DNA of 64,000 nucleotides from an uncultured Candidatus Cenarchaeum sp. (GCA_958295735.1 OY282369.1:2394983-2458982), one strand, 5' to 3'. Counted from the stretch's first letter, positions 1-8,832 are shown. Numbers and translations are program-made. The notes: generated by a model not told the origin, from the letters alone.

Positions 1-1
1 G

Positions 2-277
2 GCCCGCGTCTCGTACGGGGATCTCCTGGAGGTGTTCTGGGGCAACCACGACCCGACCACCCCGAACCGCCAGGGGCCCGACGTGGGATCGCAGTACCGC
101 TCCGCCGTGTTCTTCCACGGCCCGGGGCAGGAGAGGGAGGCCAGGGAGGCCCGGGACAGGCTGGCCAGGTCCGGCCGCTTCGCGGCGCCGCTGGTCACCG
201 AGATAGTCCCCGCCGGGCGGTTCTACAGGGCCGAGGAGTACCACCAGGGGTACTTTGGGAAGCGCGGCGCGCGCTGA
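2..277 (+). CDS. msrA: Peptide methionine-S-sulfoxide reductase MsrA, C-terminal part
   Basis: The 5' end lies outside the window; the frame is open from base 2 and stops at TGA 275-277. The 91 visible residues hold the MsrA core: a VSYGDLLEVFW stretch, then HDPTTPNRQGPDVGSQYRS, which carries the conserved substrate-pocket and structural residues of the family. The catalytic GCFWC motif would lie upstream and is not seen. The enzyme reduces methionine-S-sulfoxide in damaged cytoplasmic proteins using thioredoxin. It converges with the universal stress protein gene 8 bases downstream, so two stress-related genes meet tail to tail. The match to the family is unambiguous. Confidence 0.93.
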   Translation, partial: ARVSYGDLLEVFWGNHDPTTPNRQGPDVGSQYRSAVFFHGPGQEREAREARDRLARSGRFAAPLVTEIVPAGRFYRAEEYHQGYFGKRGAR

Positions 278-285
278 CGCCCCCC

Positions 286-714
286 TCACTTGGCGATGAG
301 GACGGGTATCTTGCAGTAGTGCAGGACGCGGTTGGACGTGCTGCCGAAGAATACCGACTTTACGAGGCCGCGCCCCCGGGTGCCGATGACCAGCATGTCG
401 TACTTTGTCTTGCCCGAGTGCGCGTGCTTTACTATGGTGTAGCCGATGTTGCCGTGCGCCAGCCTCGGCCGGAACTTGACGCCCTCCTCCCCCGCGGCCT
501 CCTCGGCCCTGCGCAGCAGCTCCCCCGCCTCGGCCTCGGCCTTCCTGTCGATGTCCGGCGAGCCCTTCATCTCCGTCCCCGAGCCGGTCTCCACCACGAC
601 GAGGCCGGTGACCGCGGCGCCCGAGTGCTTGGCGATGGACAGCGCCAGGTCGAGGCTCTTGTCGGAGCCCCTGCCGTTCAGCGCGACCAGTATGTTCTTC
701 ATCCTCGCCCGCAT
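286..714 (-). CDS. Universal stress protein (UspA family)
   Basis: 142 residues, the normal length for a single-domain Usp. It begins with a hydrophobic beta strand (KNILVALNGRGSDKSL) and ends with the ATP-binding signature GTRGRGLVKSVFFGSTSN (G-2x-G-9x-G-S/T), so it is probably a nucleotide-binding Usp. I place the start at 714 (MRARMKNIL) because a TATA-like run (reverse complement of 738-748) sits about 27 bases upstream; a second Met five codons in is the alternative. Family members are cytoplasmic dimers induced under stress; the specific role here cannot be told. Confidence 0.9.
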   Translation of the reverse strand: MRARMKNILVALNGRGSDKSLDLALSIAKHSGAAVTGLVVVETGSGTEMKGSPDIDRKAEAEAGELLRRAEEAAGEEGVKFRPRLAHGNIGYTIVKHAHSGKTKYDMLVIGTRGRGLVKSVFFGSTSNRVLHYCKIPVLIAK

Positions 715-759
715 TACGGGGCGCGGCGGGGCTGGCAGTTAAAAAAGTATTCGGCGGGC

Positions 760-845
760 CCGGGCCCGGGCCGGGACCGCGCCCGGCGGCGGCGGGCCGC
801 CCCCCGATCCGGCGCCCGGCGGACGCGGGCCCGCCCGCCCCGGCG
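760..845 (+). repeat. M1 MITE relic, GC-shifted
   Basis: The stretch (ACCGCGCCCGGCGGCGGCGG, then CCCCCCGATCC) lines up with the interior of the M1 elements (for example 25845-25937) if most A and T positions have become G and C. More degraded than the copy at 34491; boundaries approximate. Confidence 0.45.
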
Positions 846-904
846 TTCGGCGCGGACGGCCGCACCGGGCCCGGCCGCGGGACCGCGCGGTACGGGGCCG
901 GCAG

Positions 905-975
905 CCCCCGCCCCGCAGGCGCGAACCCAGATCAGCGAAGGCGTTTTCGCGCCTGTGACTGGCGGGCACGTGGCC
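905..975 (-). repeat. R1 dispersed repeat, reverse orientation
   Basis: Read on the minus strand this matches the R1 elements at 7909, 8481 and 24641, with the shared core GTCACAGGCG-n-GAAAACGCCT then TCGCTGATC. The core can fold into a short hairpin (AGGCG/CGCCT). It lies just upstream of the hydrolase promoter. Confidence 0.6.
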
Positions 976-996
976 CCATGCCCCCGCGCGCAACCG

Positions 997-1006
997 AAAA
1001 TTTAAC
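997..1006 (+). promoter_or_regulatory. TATA box of the alpha/beta hydrolase gene
   Basis: AAAATTTAAC stands alone in GC-rich DNA about 27 bases before the GTG at 1030, fitting a leaderless transcript. Confidence 0.65.
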
Positions 1007-1029
1007 TACTTTTCCGCGCAACTGGCTGC

Positions 1030-1815
1030 GTGAGGGAACGCTTCGTCACGGTGGGGGGGCACGAGGTGCGCTACCTGGAGTCGGGCGGGCGCGGGCGGGA
1101 CATGGTACTGATCCACGGCCTCGGGGCGTCCGCGGAGAGGTGGCAGTTCGTGGCGCCGCTCCTGGTGGGCGAGTACCGGCTGGTGATACCGGACCTGCCC
1201 GGCTTCGGGTACAGCGACAAGCCCGCGGCCGACTACACCCAGGAGTTCTTTTCGGACTTCGTGGGGGGCCTGCTCGACGAGCTCGGGATACGCAGGGCGC
1301 ACCTGGTCGGCTCGTCGCTCGGCGGGCAGGTCGCGGCCTGGTTCGCGGCCGGCAACCCCGGGGCGGTGGACCGCCTGGTGCTCGTCTCCTCGTCGGGCGC
1401 GATGAAGCTGGTGACCCCGGCACTCCAGTCGTACATAATGGCGGGGCTGTACCCGAGCATCGAGGCGGCGACGCGGGCCTTCTTCGACATGTCCGCCTCC
1501 AGGGAGGTCGACCCCCGCATCGCCGAGTCGTTCGTGCGGAGGATGCACATGCCCAACGCGAAGATGGCGTTCATGTCCACGCTGCTGGGCCTCAAGAACT
1601 CGGGGGGCATGGCCGAGCGGCTGAGGAAGATAACGGCGCCGACGCTGGTGGTGTGGGGATCGCTGGATCCCGTGATCCCGGTGAAGTTCGCCGAGGCGTT
1701 CCATTCCGCCATAGGGGACTGCAGCTTTTACCGGATGGAGGGCTCGGGGCACACCCCGTTCGTCGACAGCCCGGAAAAGTTCAGCCGCGCCGTGCTCTCG
1801 TTCCTTGCGGGATAG
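1030..1815 (+). CDS. Alpha/beta-hydrolase fold enzyme
   Basis: 261 residues, typical of a compact alpha/beta hydrolase. The oxyanion-hole strand VLIHGLGASAERW is followed by the nucleophile elbow GSSLGG (Ser), an acid in VWGSLDPVIP (Asp) and a histidine in GSGHTPF, so the triad is complete and correctly ordered. GTG start at 1030, 27 bases after a TATA box. The small lid region (about residues 135-190) varies between esterases, C-C hydrolases and lipases, so the substrate cannot be named. It stands alone, followed by a promoter now pointing into the IS element. Confidence 0.88.
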   Translation: MRERFVTVGGHEVRYLESGGRGRDMVLIHGLGASAERWQFVAPLLVGEYRLVIPDLPGFGYSDKPAADYTQEFFSDFVGGLLDELGIRRAHLVGSSLGGQVAAWFAAGNPGAVDRLVLVSSSGAMKLVTPALQSYIMAGLYPSIEAATRAFFDMSASREVDPRIAESFVRRMHMPNAKMAFMSTLLGLKNSGGMAERLRKITAPTLVVWGSLDPVIPVKFAEAFHSAIGDCSFYRMEGSGHTPFVDSPEKFSRAVLSFLAG

Positions 1816-1892
1816 CGGGCCCCGGCCCGGGGGCGCCCCCCGCCGCGGGCGCGAAAGCGCCCCGGTGCGTCCGGGCCCGCGCCGATCGAGAA

Positions 1893-1910
1893 AACAAATA
1901 CTTATATTAA
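1893..1910 (+). promoter_or_regulatory. Orphaned promoter of the deaminase gene
   Basis: AACAAATACTTATATTAA is the strongest TATA-like stretch here, with its centre about 25 bases before base 1931. If the IS and one copy of its 8-bp duplication are removed, base 1931 becomes the GTG start codon now at 4183. This is therefore the original leaderless promoter of that gene, now cut off by the insertion. Confidence 0.75.
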
Positions 1911-1930
1911 TAGAATTGCACGTCAATGTC

Positions 1931-4174
1931 GTACACACTTACCTCCCCCCCCTCCCGGCGCCCCCCGCGCGCCCGGGCTGCCCCGATCGGCGCGCGCCGC
2001 GCGATCGCGGCCGGAGCGGGGATCCTTCGGCGGGCGGGCGCCGCCCCCCGCGCGCCCGGGCTGCCCCGATCGGCGCGCGCCGCGCGATCGCGGCAGGGTT
2101 CGGGGCATTTTCGGCGCGCGGCCGCCCCGGTACGGCGCTCCGTCCCGATGCCTGACGCGGGCTGACGCCGCCCGCGCGCGCCCGGCAGATCCGCTGGGGC
2201 CGGTCAGGCGGACGCCGCTGCCGGAGCCGGCGCCCGCCCCGCCGCGGAGCCGGGCGGGCGCACCAGCCCGGATGCGGGGTCATCGAAGACGCACCAGTCG
2301 GGCCCGGCCCACGGGCCGGGGTCGAACATTTTCCAGTCGCGATTGCGGGCGATCTCGGTGAAGGCCCTGCCCGGGAACATGCCGTTCATGCGGGCGGTGC
2401 CCCCGATCGTGACCAGCTCGGAGAACGCCTTGCGCCCCTCCGGCGTGGAGATCTTGTGGTGCGCGTTGCGCTGCGTCACTATGAGGTCGCGTATGGCGAG
2501 CTCGGCGGGGTTGTTGTGGGGCGGCATGCCGCGGAATCCCATGAACGTGAGCACGTGCGGCTCGGCGTTGGCGAGGTGCGTCTTCAGCTTGCCGTCGGGG
2601 TACGCCGACACGGCGTCGTGGAACTCCCTGGCCAGGTACGTCACGGTGAACGGCGCCAGCGTCTTGATGCCGCGTATCTTGTGGTAGTACCCCTGCATCC
2701 AGTCGTGCCTCGCCTCGTCCCCCGGGTCGCCGTCCACGGCGACGGCCTCGCCCTTGGCGAGCAGGTGCCTGCAGCATCTCTGCAGATGCTGGAACCACGC
2801 GCGGTACGCCGGCAGCCCGTCGGCCACCACCGCCCTGCGGGACAGCCAGCCGAAGTGCTCCCTCAGGACCGCCGCCCCCCGGGTGGGCGCGAAGTGCACC
2901 CACACGGCGTTGCCCACGACGGCCACCCAGACGTAGCCGGTCTTGCCCAGCACGCCGATCTTGAACCCGGTCTCGTCCATGTGCACGAACATGCTCTCGC
3001 TGAACGCCCACTTGATCTCCTCCAGCTGCTTCTTCGACGCGCCCGCCATGGCCCTCCGGGCCTTCGCCACGGCCGCCTCCGAGATGCGGAAGTAGAACGT
3101 GGACTCGATAAAGCCGGCGATCCTCGCGTCCGTGCAGCCCATCTCGAACAGCGCCATTATGAGGCCGAGCGCCCTCGGGCCGCACGAGGTGCCCTTCGGA
3201 AACGGCGCCTGGGCCTCGTAGTACTTCTCGCACCTGCCGCACCAGCCCTTCTCCACCTCGATCATCGCGGTGACCACGCGCCAGAACTGATCGAAGTCGT
3301 TGACCAGCTTTCGCCACCTGTCGAACTTCTCCAGGGGGCCGCAGCACACGGGGCACGTCAGGATCCCGCACTTCATGGTGAACTCGGGCTTGTTGCAGTG
3401 CGAGACGCCCTTGTGCCCTTGGGGCGGGCCCATCTTGCGCGGGGCGCCGCCGTCCGGAGCGGGCTTGCCGTCGCTCCCGGCCCCGTCGCTCCCCTTGTAG
3501 CCCCGCTCCTTGCGCCAGGCGTTCCGCCGGGGGCCGTACGTGGTGAGGGACGACGAGGGCGCGTTCGGGCCGTCGCACACGGCAAGCCTGACCGCCTGCT
3601 CGGCGGCCTTGGCCTTCAGCCCGGAGTTCTCGGCTTCCAGCCCGGCGATCTTTTCCAACGCGGCCGCCAGTTCCTTGCGCAGCAGCGCCTGCTCCGTGGA
3701 CTTGGCCTTCAGCATCGCGATCTCGGCCGCCCGCTCCGCGGCCTCGGCTTCCAGCCCGGCGATCTTTTCCAACGCGGCCGCCAGTTCCTTGCGCAGCAGC
3801 GCCTGCTCCGTGGACTTGGCCTTCAGCATCGCGATCTCGGCCGCCCGCTCCGCGGCCTCGGCTTCCAGCCCGGCGATCTTTTCGAGCGAGGCCGCAAGTT
3901 CCTTGCGCAGCAGCGCCTGCTCCGTGGACTTGGCCTTCAGCATCGCGATCTCGGCCGCCCGCTCCGCGGCCTCGGCTTCCAGCCCGGCGATCTTTTCCAA
4001 CGCGGCCGCCAGTTCCTTGCGCAGCAGCGCCACCCCGGATTCCGCCATGCCGGCAGGCCCAAACTCGCCACAATTATACAAATCGACCCTTAGGCCAGCC
4101 TAAGCTTGCGCGGCGCGCGGGCCCGCCCGGGCGGCCAAGTCGCGGCGGGAGGGGGGGGGGAGGTAAGTGTGTAC
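1931..4174. mobile_element. IS66-like insertion sequence, copy 1 (2244 bp)
   Basis: The ends are inverted repeats: GTACACACTTACCTCCCCCC on the left and its reverse complement at 4154-4174. The element is flanked by a perfect 8-bp direct repeat, TCAATGTC, at 1923-1930 and 4175-4182. Eight-base duplications are characteristic of IS66-type transposition. The left part holds a direct repeat (about 1958-2015 and 2040-2093). There is one gene, the transposase on the minus strand; no TnpA/TnpB accessory genes are seen. Confidence 0.93.
2204..4048 (-). CDS. IS66-family transposase (copy 1)
   Basis: 614 residues from the ATG at 4048, chosen because a TATA-like TTTGTATAATTG lies about 30 bases before it; an upstream TTG would add 11 residues. 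The N-terminus is a coiled coil of four near-identical 38-residue repeats (LLRKELAAALEKIAGLEAEA...). A zinc-ribbon follows (CGILTCPVCCGPL ... CGRCEKYYE), then a DDE catalytic domain with Asp in HMDETGFK, Asp in VVADGLPAYR and Glu in PPHNNPAELAIRD. The open frame and intact ends suggest an active element. Copy 2 at 17858 is nearly identical but has one fewer coiled-coil repeat. Confidence 0.95.
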   Translation of the reverse strand: MAESGVALLRKELAAALEKIAGLEAEAAERAAEIAMLKAKSTEQALLRKELAASLEKIAGLEAEAAERAAEIAMLKAKSTEQALLRKELAAALEKIAGLEAEAAERAAEIAMLKAKSTEQALLRKELAAALEKIAGLEAENSGLKAKAAEQAVRLAVCDGPNAPSSSLTTYGPRRNAWRKERGYKGSDGAGSDGKPAPDGGAPRKMGPPQGHKGVSHCNKPEFTMKCGILTCPVCCGPLEKFDRWRKLVNDFDQFWRVVTAMIEVEKGWCGRCEKYYEAQAPFPKGTSCGPRALGLIMALFEMGCTDARIAGFIESTFYFRISEAAVAKARRAMAGASKKQLEEIKWAFSESMFVHMDETGFKIGVLGKTGYVWVAVVGNAVWVHFAPTRGAAVLREHFGWLSRRAVVADGLPAYRAWFQHLQRCCRHLLAKGEAVAVDGDPGDEARHDWMQGYYHKIRGIKTLAPFTVTYLAREFHDAVSAYPDGKLKTHLANAEPHVLTFMGFRGMPPHNNPAELAIRDLIVTQRNAHHKISTPEGRKAFSELVTIGGTARMNGMFPGRAFTEIARNRDWKMFDPGPWAGPDWCVFDDPASGLVRPPGSAAGRAPAPAAASA

Positions 4175-4182
4175 TCAATGTC

Positions 4183-5649
4183 GTGGCTAGCAGGCCCCGG
4201 CCGGAACTGGTAATCGCGCTGATCGCCCCCTTGGGAGTGGACCTGGATCGGATCTACGACCTCATCGCGGAAGCCTTGGCGTCTGTGGGATACAGCGCGG
4301 AAAAATTGAACCTCCGCGAGGAGCTCTCGGGGTTAGAGGGACTGGAGAGCGCCGAGCGGAACGGCACCGCGCACGGCAGGATAGGGTCTTGGATAGATCG
4401 CGCCGCCGAGCTGCGCGCGACGGGGGGCGGCGGCGCCATGTCCGTCTTGGCCGAGGGCATGATACAGAGATCCAGGAAGGCCAAAACGGGCTCGTCCGAA
4501 AAGCCGCGCCACGACCACGCGTACGTCGTGCTGTCGCTGAAGCACCCAAAGGAGATAGAAAATCTCAAGAGGCTCTACGGGAAGAGCCTCTGGCTCATCT
4601 CCGCGCACCTGTCCCTGGAGGGGCAGATCGCGAGGCTCGCGAAAAGCCTCGGATCGCGTGCGGAAGGCCTGATCAGGCGGGACTACCACGACAACGAAAG
4701 GGCCTGGGGGCAGGACGTGCGCGGGACTTTCCAGCTGGCCGACTTTACAGTCAATGCCTCCGACTGGGCCGTGGCGCGGAAGCAGATCTTCCGGTACATT
4801 GAGATCATGTTCGGGAACACGTACCACACGCCGTACGCGGGCGAGTTCGGCATGTTCCACGCGGCGGCAGGCGCCCGGAGATCGTCCTCCCTGTCGAGGC
4901 AAGTGGGGGCCGTCATATTGGACGCGACCGGCGCCGTGGTATCCGTAGGCACCAACGACGTCCCAAAGGCGGGGGGCGGCCTGTACGCCGAAGGCGGCGG
5001 GGCCGACCACAGGGAACACGCGCGCGGCTACGACTCCAACCACGTGCAAAAGCTGGGCATGCTCCAGGACACGCTGGTCCGGCTCAGGGGAGAAGACTGG
5101 CTCGCCGCAAAGTACGGGGAAATGGACGCCGAGGGCCTGCTGGACGCCGCGCTGCGATCCGACAGGATAAGGAGCATGCGGTTCATGGGCCTCATAGAAT
5201 ACGGCAGGGAGGTCCACGCCGAGATGGACGCGCTGGTGGGCGCGGCGAGGAGGGGCGTGCCGGTGTGCGGATGCACCATGTACTGCACCACGTTCCCGTG
5301 CCACATGTGCGCGAAGCACATAGTCGTGGCGGGGATAAGCGCCCTCATCTACCACGTCCCGTATCCCAAGAGCTACGCGGCCGACCTGTTCGTCGACTCG
5401 ATCAGCGTGGGCGACTACGAGGAGGGCAAGGTCCACTTCAGGCCGCACTTCGACATATCGCCCGACCGCTACATGGACCTGTTTTCCATGCTGGACCGCA
5501 AGGACGAGTCGACCGGCAGGGCGATCCCGTGGGACGGCACGGAGTCCATGCCGCGGCTGTGGGAGCCGAAGGAGTTCTACGCGGAGGAGGATGCCAACAT
5601 AGAAAACCTGATCAGGGCGCTGGAGCGGAAGAACGTGCGCTGGCGGTAG
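4183..5649 (+). CDS. Anti-phage dCTP/dCMP deaminase, AvcD/DcdV-like
   Basis: 488 residues in two parts. The N-terminal domain (about 1-200) begins ELVIALIAPLGVDLDRIYDL, the kinase-like region typical of the long deaminases of the AvcD/DcdV family. The C-terminal half is a zinc-dependent deaminase: HAE in REVHAEMDAL binds zinc and supplies the catalytic Glu, and TTFPCHMCAKH provides PCxxC. Known relatives deplete dCTP during phage infection and are held inactive by a small RNA encoded upstream. The classical Walker A lysine is not evident. GTG start at 4183, directly after the IS target duplication; the native promoter is 2.2 kb away on the far side of the IS. Base composition is less GC-rich than its neighbours, suggesting acquisition. 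A plain nucleotide-metabolism deaminase is the alternative, but the length argues against it. Confidence 0.85.
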   Translation: MASRPRPELVIALIAPLGVDLDRIYDLIAEALASVGYSAEKLNLREELSGLEGLESAERNGTAHGRIGSWIDRAAELRATGGGGAMSVLAEGMIQRSRKAKTGSSEKPRHDHAYVVLSLKHPKEIENLKRLYGKSLWLISAHLSLEGQIARLAKSLGSRAEGLIRRDYHDNERAWGQDVRGTFQLADFTVNASDWAVARKQIFRYIEIMFGNTYHTPYAGEFGMFHAAAGARRSSSLSRQVGAVILDATGAVVSVGTNDVPKAGGGLYAEGGGADHREHARGYDSNHVQKLGMLQDTLVRLRGEDWLAAKYGEMDAEGLLDAALRSDRIRSMRFMGLIEYGREVHAEMDALVGAARRGVPVCGCTMYCTTFPCHMCAKHIVVAGISALIYHVPYPKSYAADLFVDSISVGDYEEGKVHFRPHFDISPDRYMDLFSMLDRKDESTGRAIPWDGTESMPRLWEPKEFYAEEDANIENLIRALERKNVRWR

Positions 5650-6249
5650 CCGTGAGCGCGGGCCGGCTCCTGCCTCGGTGCAGCGAGCCCCGTGGCCGGC
5701 GCGGGCGTCGGCAGGTGGGCTGGACGGCCGGTTGCGCGCCTGCTTCCTTCCCCCCGCCCCCCGCCGGCCGCGTCCCGCGCCTGCCTCGACGGCCGGCGCC
5801 GCGGCTTGGCCGCGTTCCCCCTACTCGGCCCCCCGCCGGCCGCGTCCCGCGCCTGCCTCGACGGGCTTGCGCCGCGCAGTCACGTCAGGACGGCGGGTTC
5901 CTAAGTCGCCGCGTCTGGATCGTGGAGTTTTTGACTGCCGCTGCAACGTAATGTGATGCCGTTGCGCGGGCGAATGGCCGCCTCGCGCAGAAAACGCGGG
6001 CCTGAAAGCCGGGATCGCAACGCAGGATGCCGGGATCGCGGCGCCGGCCGCCGCGATCGCGAAACGGGGGGCCGGGCTCGCCCCGTGCAGGAATATAACC
6101 GCGCTCCTGCCGGCAGTTTCCCTGTTCCGCGCCGGGCGGAACGACTGCTGCAGACGGCGGGACGGGATCTGGCGGCAGGCCCGCGCTTTCGGACGGCGGC
6201 AGCGCTCCGCGCAAAACGGGCCCGACGGCCTGGCGCAGGGGCGTCCAGC
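5650..6249. other. Gene-free stretch after the deaminase
   Basis: No convincing gene. It holds a direct repeat (CCGCCGGCCGCGTCCCGCGC at about 5758 and 5832) and an isolated AT-rich spot near 6090-6098 (GAATATAAC). Confidence 0.4.
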
Positions 6250-7640
6250 GCCGCGGCGGGTCCCGGCTCCGCAGGCGGTACACGAACCCCGGGCGCCCCG
6301 GATGCGGCGGCCGCTTGGGGAAAAGGACCGGCGTGCAAAAGCCGGACGGCGGCTTCGATCAGGACAAGCGCATGATCGCCGCGATGATCGTGCCGCTCGG
6401 CTGGTGCACCAGATGCGAGAGGGAATCCAAGGCCCCGTTGCCGTCTCTAGGGTACCTCGCTCGGCGCCTCCGCCGTGTTGCTGGGTGATGGCGAGCTCGT
6501 TGTACGCGGCCACCATCTCTAGGGTACCTCGCTCGGCGCCTCCGCCGTGTTGCTGGGTGATGGCGAGCTCGTTGTACGCGGCCACCATCTCTAGGGTACC
6601 TCGCTCGGCGCCTCCGCCGTGTTGCTGGGTGATGGCGAGCTCGTTGTACGCGGCCACCATCTCTAGGGTACCTCGCTCGGCGCCTTCGCCGTACTGCCAT
6701 TTTCGCGCAGCTGCGCGGATGCGATGATCGCGCGCATTTTCACAGGCGCGTTCCGCTTCGACGCCCCGGCGCGGGCGATGGCATCGACCCGCAGGGCCGT
6801 GCCGGGCGCGTTGGGCGGGCAGGCAGCTTTCATCATGCGGGAGTTCACGAAGTGCAAGTACGCGCGCATGGGCGAGACATGCTTCAGTACCGGCACGGCG
6901 GGCAAGGCGGGCCACGCCGAGGCGGCGGCCGTGCCCGATGCCACGCAGGCGGTTTTCGCGCTCACCCTGTGGCGGCACTCCGACTGGCTGCTAGGTCGGG
7001 CTGCGGCGGCCAACGGGCCGCAGGTGCACCGCAACGAGTTCGTGCGGTTGCGGAGGTGAGGCGCCTGCTCGCCTCGAGCGAAGCTGCCGCCGCGGGCGGC
7101 GGTGCTGCGGCCGGGGCGAGGCACGGACGGCTACTAGATTTCCACGACTGGATGCGCCGCATGAAGGCGCCGGCGCCGCTCGCCGCCGTGCATCTGACCT
7201 GCGGGATCCGCGGCATCGTGTATGCGCATCCGGGCGGCAAGCCAGGGACGCACCTTACCAACGCTGTGCCGCGCATGCTCGCGTTCCTGGGATGCTGCGA
7301 CATGCCGCCCCACAACAATCCCGCTGAGCTTGCTGAGCGCGACAACGGCGACGTAGCGCAACATCGGCCGCCAGATCACCATGCCGAGGTGCGACACGCT
7401 CTACAAACTCTCGCACTCGCGGTCACCTCCAGCAAAAACGGCATGCTCGTGTGCATGGTAGTCGTTGGGATGTTCTGCGGCCCCGGGTGGAACGTGTACA
7501 GCCCACGTCCTTGTGCAGGGCTCGACAGGTGCGCCCTCAAGGCTCCCGCATCCCGACTGGTGCGGCCGCCTGACCGGCAGCGGCGGCCGCCTGACCGGCA
7601 GCGGCGGCCGCCTGACCGGCAGCGGCGGCCGCCTGACGGC
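6250..7640 (+). pseudogene. Decayed IS66-type transposase
   Basis: Pieces of an IS66 transposase, diverged from the two intact copies here, lie in order but in different frames. A zinc-ribbon remnant with FDQDKRMIAAMIVPLGWCTR (about 6355-6420) matches FDQFWRVVTAMIEV-GWCGR of the intact protein. RMGETCFSTGTAGKAG (about 6868-6915) matches HMDETGFKIGVLGKTG. DMPPHNNPAELAERD (about 7300-7345) matches the Glu motif, and ASRLVRPP (about 7552) the C-terminus. Stops, frameshifts and a 72-bp repeat expansion break it. It represents an older, separate IS66 lineage. Confidence 0.8.
6451..6692 (+). repeat. 72-bp tandem repeat, about 3.3 copies
   Basis: Units begin with GGTACCTCGCTCGGCGCCTC at 6451, 6523, 6595 and 6667 (last one partial). 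The unit is 24 codons long, so all frames stay in phase. It sits inside the transposase pseudogene, between the zinc-ribbon and the catalytic domain. Confidence 0.9.
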
Positions 7641-7908
7641 AGCGGTAGCCTGCTGGACGCGTTCTGGCAACGCCGGCACGTATCGGGCGCTGGAACGGCG
7701 GGTTGCGGTGGGGCGAGCGCGCGTCAAAAGATCCTCGATCCGACCACGATCGTGCATCGCTCCCGCCGGCTGTGGCTGTCCGGAGACGTAGCGGGCGGCT
7801 GGAGATGTGAGGTGGGTGTGTGCCACGGCTGCGCACAAGGTCATGTACCCATGCTACCACGTGTCGCTCAGGCCCTCCGACCAGAGGGTGTGTGCCACGG
7901 CTGCGCAC

Positions 7909-7998
7909 AAGGTCATGTACCCGTTAGTCACAGGCGTGAAAACGCCTTCGCTGATCCAGATTCGTGTCTGGGGAGCAGGAGTTGCTGACCTCGTACGC
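7909..7998 (+). repeat. R1 dispersed repeat
   Basis: Matches the copies at 8481 and 24641 over about 90 bases: AGGTCATGTACCC, then a TCACAGGCGTGAAAACGCCT hairpin core, GCTGATCCAGATTC, and GTTGCTGACCTCGTACGC. It ends about 20 bases before the TATA box of the next gene. Confidence 0.75.
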
Positions 7999-8014
7999 AC
8001 CAAGCCGAGCCACG

Positions 8015-8023
8015 CTTATATAC
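8015..8023 (+). promoter_or_regulatory. TATA box of small gene copy 1
   Basis: CTTATATAC about 20 bases before the ATG at 8039; the same box (CTTATATCC) precedes copy 2. Confidence 0.6.
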
Positions 8024-8038
8024 ATCCGGCGCGCAGGC

Positions 8039-8257
8039 ATGCTGTTGATCAGATTCAAGGAAGGCACGCTGAAAGAGACCATGAAAGAGGCCGTGAAACG
8101 CGCCGAGAAGATGCCGGTGTGGAGGAAAAACCTGATCCTTGGGCGCGACCCGGAAAGCTCCCTGCCCGAACACCTGCGGGGCATGGGGCCCTACTGGACG
8201 TGGGATTTCGACGAGGACTATTCCCCGCTCTCTCCCTCGAAGAACCGTCACGAGTAG
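8039..8257 (+). CDS. Small unknown protein, tandem copy 1
   Basis: 72 residues. Start at ATG 8039 because the TATA box at 8015-8023 is placed for a leaderless message and homology with copy 2 begins there. The sequence is charged and soluble: a basic amphipathic helix (FKEGTLKETMKEAVKRAEKM), then an aromatic-acidic segment (GPYWTWDFDEDYSP). No signal peptide, cysteine motif or known family recognised. It differs from copy 2 at a handful of positions only, and the upstream R1 element and promoter are duplicated too, so the whole 578-bp unit was copied. Confidence 0.6.
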   Translation: MLLIRFKEGTLKETMKEAVKRAEKMPVWRKNLILGRDPESSLPEHLRGMGPYWTWDFDEDYSPLSPSKNRHE

Positions 8258-8480
8258 CGCGCGGCGCAGGCTCGGGCGCCCGGCCCGCGGGTGGCAACGC
8301 GGCCTACAACTGGTGCGCCCGGCCCCGGTTGGCAGTGGCAGATGCGTGGGAGCCCACACTGGATTGGCCGATCGGCTTGGTGTGCGTCCGGTAGCCCCCG
8401 CTCCGCAGGCGCGGATCCGGATAGGCGAAACCGTATCCGGGCCCGCGCCCGGCGGGTGCGCGGCCTCGCACCAGGCCGCG

Positions 8481-8574
8481 TATGAGGTCACGTACCCGTC
8501 AGTCACAGGCGAGAAAGCGCCTTCGTTGATCTAGATTCATGCCTGAGGAGTGGGGGTTGCTGATCTCGTGCCCT
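8481..8574 (+). repeat. R1 dispersed repeat
   Basis: Second copy within the tandem duplication, with TCACAGGCGAGAAAGCGCCT at its core. A GC-shifted relic of the related flanking sequence (about 8398-8460) precedes it. Confidence 0.7.
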
Positions 8575-8616
8575 GCCGCCCGAGCCACGCTTATATCCGT
8601 CCGGCGCGCAGGCATT

Positions 8617-8832
8617 ATGATGATCAGATTCAAGGAAGGCACGCTGAAAGAGACCATGAAAGAGGCCGTGAAACGCGCCGAGAAGATGCCGGTGTGGAGG
8701 AAAAACCTGATCCTTGGGCGCGACCCGGAACGCTTTCTGCCCGAACACCTGCGGGGCAAGGGGCCCTACTGGACGTGGGATTTCGACGAGGACTATTCCC
8801 CGCTCTCTCCCTCGAAGAACCGTCACGAGTAG
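8617..8832 (+). CDS. Small unknown protein, tandem copy 2
   Basis: 71 residues, starting at ATG 8617 (a second ATG follows directly at 8620). TATA-like CTTATATCC at 8590-8598. Nearly identical to the protein at 8039 apart from its first residues and changes around residues 38-50. Keeping both frames open in a strip full of decayed genes suggests recent duplication or selection. Function unknown. Confidence 0.6.
   Translation: MMIRFKEGTLKETMKEAVKRAEKMPVWRKNLILGRDPERFLPEHLRGKGPYWTWDFDEDYSPLSPSKNRHE

Larger units (their letters stand above)
7641..8038. other. Gene-free stretch with a 36-bp direct repeat and R1
   Basis: A 20-bp GC-rich repeat ends around 7635. A segment beginning GTGTGTGCCACGGCTGCGCA occurs at about 7816 and again 76 bases later. 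An R1 element (7909-7998) leads straight into the next gene's promoter. Confidence 0.6.

Noticed and set aside
6359-6978. Protein with repeats MVAAYNELAITQQHGGGAER on the minus strand
   Set aside because: The 72-bp repeat is three-divisible and lies inside a plus-strand transposase pseudogene; no start or promoter.
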